Below, one piece after another: positions 27,588 to 37,452 of a DNA stretch of 64,000 nucleotides. The position numbers and the translations under genes are program-made. Under the pieces are notes generated by a model that saw only the letters and a program-made list of their open reading frames with translations, ran no database searches and was not told where the DNA came from. The stretch lies in contig CP136052.1 in NCBI GenBank assembly GCA_032620915.1, positions 2,270,501 through 2,334,500 of the forward strand. The letters are read 5' to 3'. Numbering within the stretch: the first letter of the stretch is position 1; each line of letters begins with the position of its first letter. This DNA comes from Oscillospiraceae bacterium NTUH-002-81 (GTDB lineage Bacteria; Bacillota; Clostridia; Lachnospirales; Lachnospiraceae).

Positions 27588-28190
27588 TTATTTCGTGATC
27601 CTTTCCTGTAAAAATCTGTCCACCTGCTCTTTGGTGCAGTCCAGACTGATGCCCGTGTCGATGGTCACCGCGCAGTTGGCCCGAAAAACCGCCTCCGGAC
27701 ACTGGCTCTTGAAAATTCCGTCGATCCGTGCGTCGGAATAGCCCCGGGTCGCCTTCAGACGTTCCCGCCGGATGTCCTCGCTGGCATAAATATACCAGAG
27801 CTCGTCACAGATGGCACCATAGCCCTCCTCGATGAGCAGGGCCGCCTCAATGGCCATTACCCGACAGCTGCCTTTCTTCCGTTCTTCCCCGATTCGATCC
27901 AGAATATACTGCTTCACCGCCGGATGGACGATACCGTTTAACTTTTCCAGCAACGCCTGGTCGGCAAATACCACTGCTGCCATCTTCGTCCGGTCCAGCT
28001 GGCCGTCAGCGCCCGCAATGTCTGTGCCAAAGGTCTCCACGATTTTATCATAGCAGTCTGCGCCCTTCTGCATGAGATCATGGGCCGCCAGATCTGCCTG
28101 CAGGATCACTGCCTGGTATTTTTCCTTCATATAATCAAGAACCGTACTTTTCCCGGCGCCCACGCCACCGGTAATGCCCAGAACCATCAT
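27588..28190 (-). CDS. coaE: Dephospho-CoA kinase
   Basis: CoaE phosphorylates the 3'-OH of dephospho-CoA, the last step of coenzyme A synthesis. The 200-residue protein has the P-loop GITGGVGAGKSTV at residues 5-17, the LQADLAAHDLM motif and the LWYIYASEDIRRERLKATRGYSD lid and base-binding region. It lies between polA and the MBL-fold gene, and polA-coaE neighbourhoods are common in bacteria. Confidence 0.95.
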   Translation of the reverse strand: MMVLGITGGVGAGKSTVLDYMKEKYQAVILQADLAAHDLMQKGADCYDKIVETFGTDIAGADGQLDRTKMAAVVFADQALLEKLNGIVHPAVKQYILDRIGEERKKGSCRVMAIEAALLIEEGYGAICDELWYIYASEDIRRERLKATRGYSDARIDGIFKSQCPEAVFRANCAVTIDTGISLDCTKEQVDRFLQERITK

Positions 28191-28286
28191 CTCTCGTTCC
28201 TCCCGTTTCTTTTTCTCTCGTTTTTCCTATATTTATTTATCTGCTGTTTTCATCTGTCACATCTTTGCGTCAGATTTCGCATGGCT

Positions 28287-30923
28287 TTATTTCGCTTCGT
28301 ACCAGCTGTTTCCCTCATGCATATCGATCTCCAGCGATACCCGAAGATCCGCCGCCCGGTGCATCTCTTCCGTCAGGATCTGTCTGACCTGCTCTGCCTC
28401 TTCCTTCCAGGCTTCGATGAGCAGTTCATCGTGCACCTGCAATACCAGCCGGGACTTCATCTGCTGCCGCTTCAGCCGCTCGTTCACCCGGATCATGGCG
28501 ATCTTGATGATATCCGCCGCCGTGCCCTGAATGGGGGAGTTCATGGCCACCCGTTCCCCGAAGGAGCGCTGCATAAAATTGCTGGATTTCAGTTCCGGCA
28601 CCGGCCGCCTGCGGCCAAACATGGTGGTCACATAGCCCTTTTCTTTCGCTTCCTCCACCAGATGATCCAGAAATGCCTTGACCCCCGGATAGGTTTCAAA
28701 ATATTTTTCGATATATTCTGCTGCTTCTTTTCTCGTAATGCTCAGGTCCTGGCTCAGGCCAAAGGAACTGATGCCGTACACGATGCCGAAGTTCACGGCC
28801 TTGGCGTTGCGCCGCTGCAGATCCGTCACCTGGTCAAAGGGCGTGTGGAACACCTGGGACGCCGTCATCCGGTGGATGTCCTGGGCTTCTTTGTACGCCT
28901 GAATGAGCATCTCATCCCCGGACATATGGGCCAGCACCCGCAGCTCGATCTGGGAATAGTCCGCGTCAATGAACACGTATCCGTCCTCCGGCACAAACAC
29001 CTTGCGGATCATGCGGCCCAGCTCCATCCGCACCGGGATGTTCTGCAGGTTCGGCTCCGTGCTGCTGATGCGGCCGGTGGCCGTGATGGTCTGGTTGAAC
29101 GTACTGTGAATACGCTGATCCGGCCCGATGTAAGCCGACAGGCCATCCGCATAGGTGGATTTTAATTTCGTCAGCTGCCGGTATTCCAGAATGTCCGCCA
29201 CCAGCGGATAGTCCGGGGCCAGCTTGTCTAGAATGTCCGCGGATGTGGAATATCCTGTCTTCGTCTTCTTGCCGCCGGGCAGCCCCAGCTTTTCAAATAA
29301 GATCACACTCAGCTGCTTGGGAGAATTGATGTTGAATTTCTCTCCGGCCTCCTCATAGATCTGCTTTTCCAATACCTCAATGCGCACCTGCAGCTGCTCC
29401 CCGTAGGTTTTCAGCTCCTCCGCCTGCACCCGCATGCCTGCCCGCTCCATGTCATGCAGGGTAAAGACCAGGGGCATCTCGATCTGTCGGAACAGCTGCT
29501 CCATGCCGGTCTCTTTTAACTGCGCCTCCAGAATAGGCTGCAGCTTCCAGGCCCCTGCCGCCAGATTGCCGGCATAAACCACCAGCTTCTCTTCTTCCTC
29601 TTCCCGGGCTTTGGCAAAAGTGTGCTTGCCAAGCAGCTCCTCTCTGGCAGGCATCAGCTCCCCGGTGTACTCCCTCACCAGTTCGTCACAGGGGTATGCG
29701 CTTTTCAGCGGATTCAAAAGATACGCCGCCACCGCACAGTCATACAGCCGTCCCTGACAGACCGGCTCCAGGAAATCCAGCATGGGCTTCACATCCACAG
29801 CTGCACAAAGGGCCGCCTGTTGGCACACCTGACTCATCTGATCCTGCAAATAGCTTTCCGTCAGAAATCCCTCCGGCAAAAATACGGAAACCTTTGTCTC
29901 TTCTTCACAGAGTGCCACGCCCACAAAAGTATGGTCTTCCGTGAGAATGGCAAATCCCACCCGCTCTGCTTTCTTGGCACGGTCAAAAATCTCCTGCGCC
30001 TCCGCCAGATCCGTGATCCTTTCAATCTCCCGTCTGGCCGTCTCTTCCTTCTCCTCCTCGGAAAAACGGCTGATCAGATTGCGGAAGCCCAGACGTTTGA
30101 ACAGCTCATAGGCTTCCTTTGTATAGAGATTATGAAGCCTTGCTTTCTCATAATCGTAATCCAGTTCGCAGTCCGTCTTGATGGTGGCCAGCTTCAGGCT
30201 GAGTTCTGCCAGATCATAATGCTCTTCAAAAGCCAGCCTTGCCTTGTTGGGCTTGATCTCACTTTCATGGGCCTTGGCATTTTCCACCGAACCGTACTCC
30301 ACGATGATCTTGGTGGCCGTCTTCTCCCCCACTCCCGGCAGTCCCGGAATGTTGTCTGCCGTATCGCCCATGAGCGCTTTCAGCTCAATGAACTGCTTCG
30401 GCGTCACCTGATACTGGGCCAGCACATCTTTGGCGTAATAGTCCTCGATCTCCGTGCCGTTCCGTTTCGTCTTGGGGATACGGATCAGTACCTTGTCCGT
30501 GGCCAGCTGCAGCAGATCCCGGTCGCCGGACAGCACCGTTACCGAGAGCCCCTGCTCCTCGCTTCGTCTCGCCAGCGTCCCGATGATGTCGTCCGCCTCG
30601 TACCCGGCCCGCTCCACGATGGGCACGCCCATGGCTGTCAGCACTTCCTTCATCAGCGGCACCTGCTGGCGCAGCTCCTCCGGCATGGGTTTTCTCGTCC
30701 CCTTGTACGCCTCATACATCTCATGACGGAAGGTGGGCTCCTTCCGGTCAAAGGCTACCGTCAGGTAATCCGCCTGTTCCTCCTCCAGGATCTTGAACAG
30801 GATATTTAAAAAACCGTACACCGCGTTGGTGTGCAATCCTTCCGCATTGGTCAGATCCGGCAGCCCGTAAAAGGCCCGGTTCAAAATACTGTGTCCATCA
30901 ATCAAAACGATTTTTCCGTCCAT
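28287..30923 (-). CDS. polA: DNA polymerase I
   Basis: PolA fills gaps and removes RNA primers. The 878-residue protein has the 5'-3' exonuclease (KIVLIDGHSILNRAFYG, LTVAFDRKEPTFRHE, YEADDIIGT, SGDRDLLQL), a central 3'-5' exonuclease-like domain (about 300-460), and the polymerase domain with motif A DYSQIELRVLAHMSGDE, motif B RRNAKAVNFGIVYGISSFG and motif C LQVHDELLIE. In the central domain the DxE catalytic pair is not present (VGFAILTEDHTF where it is expected), so proofreading is probably absent, as in other Firmicutes. The length is normal. Confidence 0.96.
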   Translation of the reverse strand: MDGKIVLIDGHSILNRAFYGLPDLTNAEGLHTNAVYGFLNILFKILEEEQADYLTVAFDRKEPTFRHEMYEAYKGTRKPMPEELRQQVPLMKEVLTAMGVPIVERAGYEADDIIGTLARRSEEQGLSVTVLSGDRDLLQLATDKVLIRIPKTKRNGTEIEDYYAKDVLAQYQVTPKQFIELKALMGDTADNIPGLPGVGEKTATKIIVEYGSVENAKAHESEIKPNKARLAFEEHYDLAELSLKLATIKTDCELDYDYEKARLHNLYTKEAYELFKRLGFRNLISRFSEEEKEETARREIERITDLAEAQEIFDRAKKAERVGFAILTEDHTFVGVALCEEETKVSVFLPEGFLTESYLQDQMSQVCQQAALCAAVDVKPMLDFLEPVCQGRLYDCAVAAYLLNPLKSAYPCDELVREYTGELMPAREELLGKHTFAKAREEEEEKLVVYAGNLAAGAWKLQPILEAQLKETGMEQLFRQIEMPLVFTLHDMERAGMRVQAEELKTYGEQLQVRIEVLEKQIYEEAGEKFNINSPKQLSVILFEKLGLPGGKKTKTGYSTSADILDKLAPDYPLVADILEYRQLTKLKSTYADGLSAYIGPDQRIHSTFNQTITATGRISSTEPNLQNIPVRMELGRMIRKVFVPEDGYVFIDADYSQIELRVLAHMSGDEMLIQAYKEAQDIHRMTASQVFHTPFDQVTDLQRRNAKAVNFGIVYGISSFGLSQDLSITRKEAAEYIEKYFETYPGVKAFLDHLVEEAKEKGYVTTMFGRRRPVPELKSSNFMQRSFGERVAMNSPIQGTAADIIKIAMIRVNERLKRQQMKSRLVLQVHDELLIEAWKEEAEQVRQILTEEMHRAADLRVSLEIDMHEGNSWYEAK

Positions 30924-31006
30924 CTTCTGCTCCTTTATCTATCCGGCCGCTATACCGTATCCATTTCGGCCGCACACATCAGTCCGCGATCTGTTCTCAG
31001 ACCGTT

Positions 31007-31468
31007 TTACTCACGTTCCTTCGCGTCAGGCAGCAACTCATTCCTGTCCGCCGCTGTCGCCGGTATCGTCCCCGCCTCCGCCGGGCCTTTCGTCTGCTCT
31101 GCCCCTTCGGTTGTCGTCTGCATTGCCTCGGCGCTTCCCACCAGGCCGATCTGAATCCCGGCGCAGATCACCAGCGCTGCCAGCGCCGCGCCGATGACCG
31201 TCGTGCGGAACATCCCGAAGAGGTGGTGCCGGTGCAGCACCCGCTCCTTGTCTTTTAACTCTTCCTTCAACCGCTCGGTGGGGTTGGTGGCTCCTTTTTT
31301 TCCATTGTCCAGATATCCCAGGGCGTACTCTATCGTATAATAAATCTCCAGCTCCTCATAACAGGAAGGGCATTCCCTGACATGGTCAAGGAATGCCTGC
31401 AATTCACTTTCTTCCAGATTATTTTTTAAATAGCGATCGATCATCTGCTGTGTTTCACGACAATTCAT
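31007..31468 (-). CDS. Zinc-finger (zf-HC2) single-pass membrane protein, possible anti-sigma factor
   Basis: This is a 153-residue protein. The N-terminal zinc finger HVRECPSC (HxxxCxxC), with an upstream Cys at residue 3, is the zf-HC2 motif of anti-sigma factors. One membrane helix (TVIGAALAALVICAGIQIGLVG, about 90-111) leads to a short, low-complexity extracellular tail. No sigma factor gene is adjacent inside the window, so the partner is unknown; it might act on a distant sigma factor or not be an anti-sigma factor at all. Confidence 0.7.
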   Translation of the reverse strand: MNCRETQQMIDRYLKNNLEESELQAFLDHVRECPSCYEELEIYYTIEYALGYLDNGKKGATNPTERLKEELKDKERVLHRHHLFGMFRTTVIGAALAALVICAGIQIGLVGSAEAMQTTTEGAEQTKGPAEAGTIPATAADRNELLPDAKERE

Positions 31469-31562
31469 TGGATGGCCCTCTCACAAACATGATATCCTTC
31501 TGTCATACAGAGTATACCATTTCCTTTCCGTGAATTCAATGAAATTCTCTTCCGCGGCTCCG

Positions 31563-33615
31563 TCACGGGAGCGCGATTTCCTCCGTTTCTATGATAAACC
31601 GCACACTGCCGGTGCTGCCGTCTGCGATCCCGGCGTAGTTGTCGTACTGGCCATCTGCCTCCCGCAGCGCTTTCATCCGGGTCAGCACCTCTTTGAGATC
31701 ACTGCCAGCCAGCTTGCCCAGCTCCTGAATGCCGTCCTCGTTATACGTCTTCATGCCGTCAGCCAGCTCCTCGGTGCCATCCGTCAGCTCTCCGAAACCG
31801 TCATAGAGCTGATCGCCGGCCTCCACCAACATGCCGGTGCCCTTGGTCAGCGCCTCCGTCCCCCTGGGACAGCTGACCGATGCCCTCGCCGAAAGCGGTT
31901 ACCCCCTGAGACAGCGCTTCACTGCCCGCTGCCAGCTGGGAAACGCTCTGTTTGAGCGCCGCCAGCTGCTCTGTCAGGCCGCTGTCGCCGCCCATACTCT
32001 CCTGGAGCTGCTGCACATAGGCGCTGATGGTCGCAAGGGACGTCTGGATCCCTGCAGATGCCTGGGCAATGCCATCTGCATCCCAGCTGCCGCCTACCGA
32101 AAGGCCGTCAATGGAAATGTTGGATACGGAAGCCTCCAATGCGCCCTGCACCGCAGCCAGGTCTTCCTCGGAAAGCCCGCTGTCTGCCAGCGCACCGGCG
32201 AAGGCCTCTCTTGCCGCCGCCTGGGCTTTTTCTGTGGCCTGGGCATTTAAGGATGCCTCGTCCGGCAGGGTGATCTCATTTAACAGCGTAGTCAGGGTGG
32301 ACGTGTTTGCAGAAAGAGCGCCCAGCGCTGCGGTCAGGGCCTCCTTGGCCTGTGCCGCCTCCGATGCCCCGGCATTTTCCCCACCGGTTTCCCCGGAAAG
32401 ATCCAGCCCCTGCAGGGCGGTATCCAACGCTTTCAGCCCTTCCGCCAGCCCTTTGGCGCCATTTACCAGATCTGTTTTCTTTTCATTTAATAAGGAAACG
32501 CCCTGCTGTAGCTGCGCCGTGCCGTCGTTCAGCTGCCGGATGCCATCCAGGTACTGTCCCATATAATCCTGAAACGTCTGGGCCCCCTCGTGGAGAGCGT
32601 CGGTGCCGTCCACCAGCTCGTCGGTGGCATCCATCAGCTCCTTCATGGAATCCGTCAGGTCATCCGCATCGGAAAGATCACTGTCCTCGATCTCCGAAAA
32701 CAGCCCCGGCGTCACAATGGTTGCCGTAAAGGACAGCTCAAAGTCCTTCACATCCGCGCTGATCTCCACGTAGTCCGGTAGATCCACATCCTCCGTGGGT
32801 TCGTAGTCGGCAAGCTTCAGGCTCTCCTCCAGTCCCGGGAACGCCGTGCCCACCGCCAGATTCTGGTCACCCATGGAAATCAGCTTACCGTTGGTGACCT
32901 CCACATGAGAAAACACATCCGCGGGCAGCAGACAGGTAGACATGGCCGCAAAAGGCACGCACACCTCCCGCTGCTTTCCATCCACCGTCACCGTCCGTTT
33001 TTCCTGATTGTCATAGGTAAACCGCATCCGCAGATGGCCGCTTTTGCCCGCCAGCTCCTCCGGCGCGATCTCTTTCTCATCGAGAAAATACTGGATATGC
33101 ACCTGCACCGGCAGTGCCGCCTGGGCTGCGCCCTTATATTGGATGTCCTCGCCCTTGTTCTCCCACCAGAGAACGCCGTCCGCATCCTTCGTAAATTCCT
33201 CGTCGCCTTCCGTATTGCGGATATCGGAAAGCGTAGAAACATCAGCAATCTTTTCCCCGTTCTCCGGCGCACGCAACACCGTCTCCACCGTGATCTTGTT
33301 TGGCGTGCCGTCCGCATCCGCCTTTACATAAACCGTTTCCTCTTTGTCCTTTTTGTCTGTCTCTTCGGTGGATGTCTTTTTCTCCTGCGTATTCTTCGAC
33401 TTTGCCGCGTCGTTTTTCGCCACATCTGCTACGGCCTTTGCCGCTATATTTTCTTCCGTATCTGCTGTATTTTTCGCCTGTCTTGCGGGCTGTTCCTTCT
33501 CTGTCTCCACACGTTCCGTCGGCAACACAGGACTTCCGGGCAGGATCTGGCCCAACGCCAGCGTACCCGTCAGTGCCGCCACCGCAAGTACCTGCAATGC
33601 TTTCTTTCTCTTCAT
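31563..33615 (-). CDS. Secreted LxxG-heptad-repeat protein linked to an ABC exporter, frame broken by one extra base
   Basis: A signal sequence (ALQVLAVAALTGTLALGQILPG) is followed by a charged linker, a beta-rich region and a long run of heptads of the xxxLxxG type (ELVDGTDALHEGAQ, QLNDGTAQLQQGVSLL, and so on), as in YhgE/Pip-like and MmpL-associated proteins. The frame breaks at a G5 run (C5, 31860-31864); removing one G joins LSQGTEALTKGTGMLVEAGD and adds the conserved C-terminus (ELTDGTEELADGMKTY), giving about 683 residues. It is the last gene of a three-gene unit with an ABC permease and ATPase. It may form an extracellular coiled stalk for the exporter; this is inference. Confidence 0.75.
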
Positions 33616-33633
33616 CTTGATCTCCTCCTGCCT

Positions 33634-36003
33634 TTACTCTGCGTTTTTCAGCGCTTCATTCATCGGGATCTTCCGGATCTTGCGCAGCTCTGTAGCCGCC
33701 ACCACACCGTAGGCCAGAAGGCCCAGCGCCAGCATTTTCACATATACCATGGGATCGATATACAGTGGGATCCAGCCGCTCATGCTCTGGAGCATCACTT
33801 CCCGGAACAGCCACACCATGATCTCATATTCAATGGGAAGGCTCAGAACCAGGAAAAGCACCGTCATGATGGACGTGGGAATGATATAAAGCCCCGCGAT
33901 CTCCCCGCCGGTGTAGCCCAAAATCTTCGTCATGGAAATGGACTGAGCGTTTTTCTCAATGATGATCTTGGAAAGCAGATAAATGAGCACGAAGAAAATG
34001 CCCACGGCAAATCCGTCGATCAGTGTCATCATACCGCCCATGGACACCGTCAGCTGCCGGGAAATCTTCGTCATGGCATCCAGATCAATGACAGACCCGA
34101 TATACGCCTCGTCGATGTCCGTGATCTCTGTATCCGAAAAATACCCGGAAAAATAATCCGATCCCAGGTCAAACACCTCATTGAGTCGATCCTGGTTCAT
34201 GAACACTGCCATGCCGCCGTCATAGTCATAGATGCCCGTCACCGTAAATTCGTAGGTGGTATCCTCATAGGCCTCCTTCAGTCGGATCGTATCTCCCGGC
34301 TGAATCAGAAATTTATCCGCGTAGGCTGAGGACAGATACACATCCTCCGTCCCCAGAGACAGGGGCACATACCGGCTGTCCTCCTGTACGCCGTACAGCA
34401 AAATTTCTTCACTCTTGTATTTGCCATCCACGGTTTTCAGCGAATAGGCGCTGAACTTCTCCGCATCCTCGTTGTCCGTCTCCACCTCCCGCTGAAACAG
34501 CATCATGGAAAACAGGCTTTCCAGCTTCCGATCCTCATTCATGGCGTCCAGCGGCACCTGCAGAATATACTGGTAACTGCACAGCATCTGATCCGGGATC
34601 GTCTCCTGATAATGCGCCAGCACCGCCGGGAAAAGCAGGCCGAACATGAGCAGCAGATTGGCAAACAAAATGCCCACCAGCAAGATCAGGTAATTGCTCA
34701 TATTCTGGAAGATCACCCGGATCCGGAAACGCCCCAGAAACGGGATATATTTGCTCAGATACAGCGCCCGGCGCTGTTTTCTCCTGCGCAGATCCCGCCG
34801 CAAAAAGTTCAGCGGTGGCAGAGACAGCTTATCAGCCAGCACGCAGATATTGATGACCAACATCAAAAGTACCGGCACCACCGTCGTCAGCAAAAATGCC
34901 TGGGCATTCCATCTGGTCACATACACCGGCAGGCTATAGCTTCCATAATACATGCCTGCGCACACATTCTTCATCACCGTGTAGCCGCCAATGTTGCCAA
35001 TCACGGCGCCAATCAGTGTCACCGCCACAGGCATTGCCAGATAATGGCGGATCAGCTCTCCTTTCGTATAGCCCGAAGCCCGCAGGGTGCCGATGACGTT
35101 GGCCTCCTTGGCAATGGTATTGGCCGTGGTAATACCGAACACAAACGCCATAATGGCAATGACGATGTACAGAAGGGCAGTGACCATGGCCCGGTCGCCG
35201 CCCATATCATCACCGGTAAACGTGATCGCCTGGTTCTGATACTGAGGCACAAAGGTTTCCAGCTTTGTCTCCGCGGAGATCAGCTTCATCAGATCCTCCG
35301 CCCGGTCCTTCTCTTCCGTTTCATCCACCGGTTTCTCGTCATAAATCCAGGAATAGTCAAAGTTCAGCTGTTTTTCCCGGTACCTGGAAAACGCCTCCGG
35401 CGTCACCACCGCCACACCAAACTTCACCGAGTCAAACATGGAATCGTTATTATCTGCAAACAGACAGCTGTAATCCGGCAGCGCCACCAGGCCAGTCACC
35501 GCCCACTGTCCGCCGTCCGTATTTTCCAGCACATCCCCCACCCGGAGGCTGTTGTTGTCCGCATACATCCGGTCGATAGCCACCTCATCCGCCGCCTCCG
35601 GAAATGCCCCTTCCATCAGGCACACCGTGTTCACAACGTCCCGGTTCTGATAAATCCGCAGGGTACTGCCGTTGGTCAGTGCCTCCTCCGCATAAAAATT
35701 ATCGTACAGGGTAACGGCACCTTCCTCCTGGATATACTTCACCTGCGCCTTATTCGCCTTCTCCGACAGGCGGAAATTGCCGTCCTCAATGTTATATTTT
35801 TCAAAGCCCTCGTTATATGCCGCGATCAGGCTGCCGTCCGACACCAGAAATCCCGACACAAAGCCGATGGTCGCCGTCAGCAGGATAAAAATTACCAGAT
35901 ATTTTCCAAACTCACTTTTCAGCTCTCTGGGAAGCCGCTTGGACAATGGATTTCTCATCTTGTCTCCCAAAGCCTCCTTACCAGTCCAGATCCTCAGCCG
36001 CAA
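33634..36003 (-). CDS. FtsX-like ABC transporter permease (MacB/LolCE class)
   Basis: This is a 789-residue permease. It has an N-terminal membrane helix (YLVIFILLTATIGFVSGFLV), a large extracellular domain (about 55-250), a three-helix FtsX unit (about 265-395), a second helix and extracellular domain (about 435-640), and a second FtsX unit (about 650-780). Two FtsX units make it a full-length permease that needs only one ATPase partner. Its start overlaps the ATPase gene by 26 bases. Such systems export lipids, peptides or antibiotics, or remodel the envelope; the substrate cannot be read from sequence. Confidence 0.86.
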   Translation of the reverse strand: MRLRIWTGKEALGDKMRNPLSKRLPRELKSEFGKYLVIFILLTATIGFVSGFLVSDGSLIAAYNEGFEKYNIEDGNFRLSEKANKAQVKYIQEEGAVTLYDNFYAEEALTNGSTLRIYQNRDVVNTVCLMEGAFPEAADEVAIDRMYADNNSLRVGDVLENTDGGQWAVTGLVALPDYSCLFADNNDSMFDSVKFGVAVVTPEAFSRYREKQLNFDYSWIYDEKPVDETEEKDRAEDLMKLISAETKLETFVPQYQNQAITFTGDDMGGDRAMVTALLYIVIAIMAFVFGITTANTIAKEANVIGTLRASGYTKGELIRHYLAMPVAVTLIGAVIGNIGGYTVMKNVCAGMYYGSYSLPVYVTRWNAQAFLLTTVVPVLLMLVINICVLADKLSLPPLNFLRRDLRRRKQRRALYLSKYIPFLGRFRIRVIFQNMSNYLILLVGILFANLLLMFGLLFPAVLAHYQETIPDQMLCSYQYILQVPLDAMNEDRKLESLFSMMLFQREVETDNEDAEKFSAYSLKTVDGKYKSEEILLYGVQEDSRYVPLSLGTEDVYLSSAYADKFLIQPGDTIRLKEAYEDTTYEFTVTGIYDYDGGMAVFMNQDRLNEVFDLGSDYFSGYFSDTEITDIDEAYIGSVIDLDAMTKISRQLTVSMGGMMTLIDGFAVGIFFVLIYLLSKIIIEKNAQSISMTKILGYTGGEIAGLYIIPTSIMTVLFLVLSLPIEYEIMVWLFREVMLQSMSGWIPLYIDPMVYVKMLALGLLAYGVVAATELRKIRKIPMNEALKNAE

Positions 36004-36676
36004 CCCGCTGCTCGTTCTGATAGTCCTTGCGGATCATGCCGTCCCGCAGCTGCACCACCCGATCCGCCATGTATTTGATGGCATCGTTGTGGGTAACCAT
36101 GATCACCGTGTTGCCGTATTTTTCATTCACCGTCTCAATGAGCTTCAAAATCTCCTTGGACGTGTGATAGTCCAGGGCGCCCGTGGGCTCGTCACAGAGC
36201 AGAATGTCCGGGTTCTTCACAATGGCCCGGCCAATGGCCGTCCGCTGCTGCTGACCGCCGGACAACTGGTTCGGCAACTTGTTCCGGTGCTCATAAAGTC
36301 CCAGCGTCTGCAGCAGCTCATCCACATCCAGCGGGCTACTGCTCAAATAAGCGCCAACCTCCACATTTTCCCGCACCGTCAGATTCGGGATCAGATTGTA
36401 CATCTGGAAAATATAGCCCAGATGCTTTCTCCGGTACATGGTCAGCTGCTTCTCCTTCATGCTGCCCATCCGCTCCCCTTTGATGCGGATCTCGCCCTCG
36501 TCGGCACTGTCAATGCCGCCGATGATATTCAAAAGTGTAGATTTTCCCGATCCGGAGGGGCCCAGCAGCACACAGATCTCTCCCTGCTCCACCGCCAGGT
36601 TGATTCCCTTCAAAACTTCCACCCGACTGTCGCCGGAGCCGAAAGATTTCTTCAAATCACTGATTTCCAAAAACAT
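35978..36676 (-). CDS. LolD/MacB-type ABC transporter ATPase
   Basis: This is a 232-residue ATPase: Walker A LLGPSGSGKSTLLNIIGG, signature QLSGGQQQRTAIGRA, Walker B DILLCDEPTGALD and H-switch MVTHNDA. The first of three genes, it overlaps the permease gene (stop inside the next start), so they are coupled. The upstream region carries palindromes that look like a repressor site (36684-36740). Confidence 0.9.
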   Translation of the reverse strand: MFLEISDLKKSFGSGDSRVEVLKGINLAVEQGEICVLLGPSGSGKSTLLNIIGGIDSADEGEIRIKGERMGSMKEKQLTMYRRKHLGYIFQMYNLIPNLTVRENVEVGAYLSSSPLDVDELLQTLGLYEHRNKLPNQLSGGQQQRTAIGRAIVKNPDILLCDEPTGALDYHTSKEILKLIETVNEKYGNTVIMVTHNDAIKYMADRVVQLRDGMIRKDYQNEQRVAAEDLDW

Positions 36677-36683
36677 ATTTCCA

Positions 36684-36748
36684 CCTCTTTTGGTTAGTAT
36701 TTTCTAACCCTCTATGCTAACTCTAGCACAGCAAAAGAGGCGATTCAA
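36684..36748 (-). promoter_or_regulatory. Promoter with three nested palindromes before the ABC exporter operon
   Basis: On the minus strand, -35 TTGAAT (36743-36748) and -10 TAGAGT (36720-36725) are 17 bases apart. Downstream lies GGTTAG-N6-CTAACC (36692-36709), a typical TetR-family half-site arrangement. TGCTA-N4-TAGCA (36715-36728) overlaps the -10. Outer arms CCTCTTTTG/CAAAAGAGG (36684-36692, 36732-36740) bracket the whole. No regulator gene is adjacent in the window. Confidence 0.6.
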
Positions 36749-36793
36749 GGGAATGTTCCCCTGCCTCGCCTTTCTTATTGAGAAATTATATCA

Positions 36794-37267
36794 TTATTGT
36801 TTCTGCGACAACAAATATTCTAATAGTGCCTTACACCCTCGCTCCACGTCCCGGTACGTCTCCTCAAAATCACCCGAATACCACGGATCCCTGATGCCAT
36901 CCGTCGAACCGGCAAAGGATAACAGCAGCCGGATCTTCTCCCCGGCCCTGTGCCCTGTCATCCGCTCTATATTGCGGATATTCATATCATCCATACCGAT
37001 GAGATAATCATAAGTATCATAATCCGAAGCCTTCAGCCGCACCGCCCGTTTATCCCCGCAGCTGATACCGTGCTTCGCCAGTTCCTGTCGTGCCGGTGGG
37101 TACACCGGATTGCCGATACCGTTCCAGATTTCCTCCGTGCTGGTGGCGGCAGAGGCTATGGAAAAGTCAGCAGAGCGGCCGCATCTGGTGACCATATCCT
37201 TTAAAACAAATTCTGCCATGGGGGAGCGGCAGATATTGCCGTGGCAAATGAAAAGTATTTTTATCAT
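36794..37267 (-). CDS. Low-molecular-weight protein tyrosine phosphatase, 5' end rebuilt by an integrated element
   Basis: This 157-residue LMW-PTP has the P-loop CHGNICRSPMAEF (C at about residue 8), in which Cys is the nucleophile and Arg binds phosphate, and the general-acid segment DPWYSGDFEETY. The start MIKILFICHGN at 37267 is the family N-terminus; 13 further in-frame residues upstream come from the element and are rejected. The first codons lie inside the att site of element 1, so integration has replaced the native promoter and leader while keeping the protein intact. A GGAG element precedes the start codon. Expression may now depend on read-through from int. Confidence 0.92.
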   Translation of the reverse strand: MIKILFICHGNICRSPMAEFVLKDMVTRCGRSADFSIASAATSTEEIWNGIGNPVYPPARQELAKHGISCGDKRAVRLKASDYDTYDYLIGMDDMNIRNIERMTGHRAGEKIRLLLSFAGSTDGIRDPWYSGDFEETYRDVERGCKALLEYLLSQKQ

Positions 37268-37282
37268 ATTCTTATAACTCCG
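37237..37282. other. Left attachment site (att copy 1) of element 1
   Basis: This 46-base stretch (TGCCGTGGCAAATGAA...CTTATAACTCC) matches 48309-48354 at about 40 of 46 positions, in the same orientation. The longest identical core is AGTATTTTTATCATA. It encodes the first codons of the phosphatase (MIKILFICHG) on the minus strand. Confidence 0.85.
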
Positions 37283-37309
37283 TTTTTGCTTTGTATTTCT
37301 TCTCAAATG

Positions 37310-37427
37310 CCCAATATTGCAGGTTTTTTCGGCATTTTCCTGTTTCTGTGTTTCCGGGGTATCTTCTCAAATCTTCCCGTATTTTCTCGTGCTTTTCCCT
37401 GCAATATTGGTAAATCTGTTGGTAAAT
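37310..37427. repeat. Left-end inverted repeat and integrase arm-type repeats
   Basis: CCAATATTGCAGG (about 37310-37322) and CCTGCAATATTGG (about 37398-37410) are perfect inverted copies. The second runs into AATATTGGTAAATCTGTTGGTAAAT (37403-37427), which holds two TTGGTAAAT units and recurs nearly exactly at the right end (48206-48229). By analogy with Tn916 DR-2 sites these are likely binding sites for the Int N-terminal domain. Confidence 0.65.
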
Positions 37428-37452
37428 AAATGCTCTGTACCAACGGGGTGTT

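Noticed and set aside
32905..36078. Long plus-strand open frames of about 470-490 codons opposite the LxxG protein and permease
   Set aside because: They mirror real genes with clear domains on the minus strand and are rich in His/Arg/Gln, the usual look of antisense frames in GC-rich DNA.
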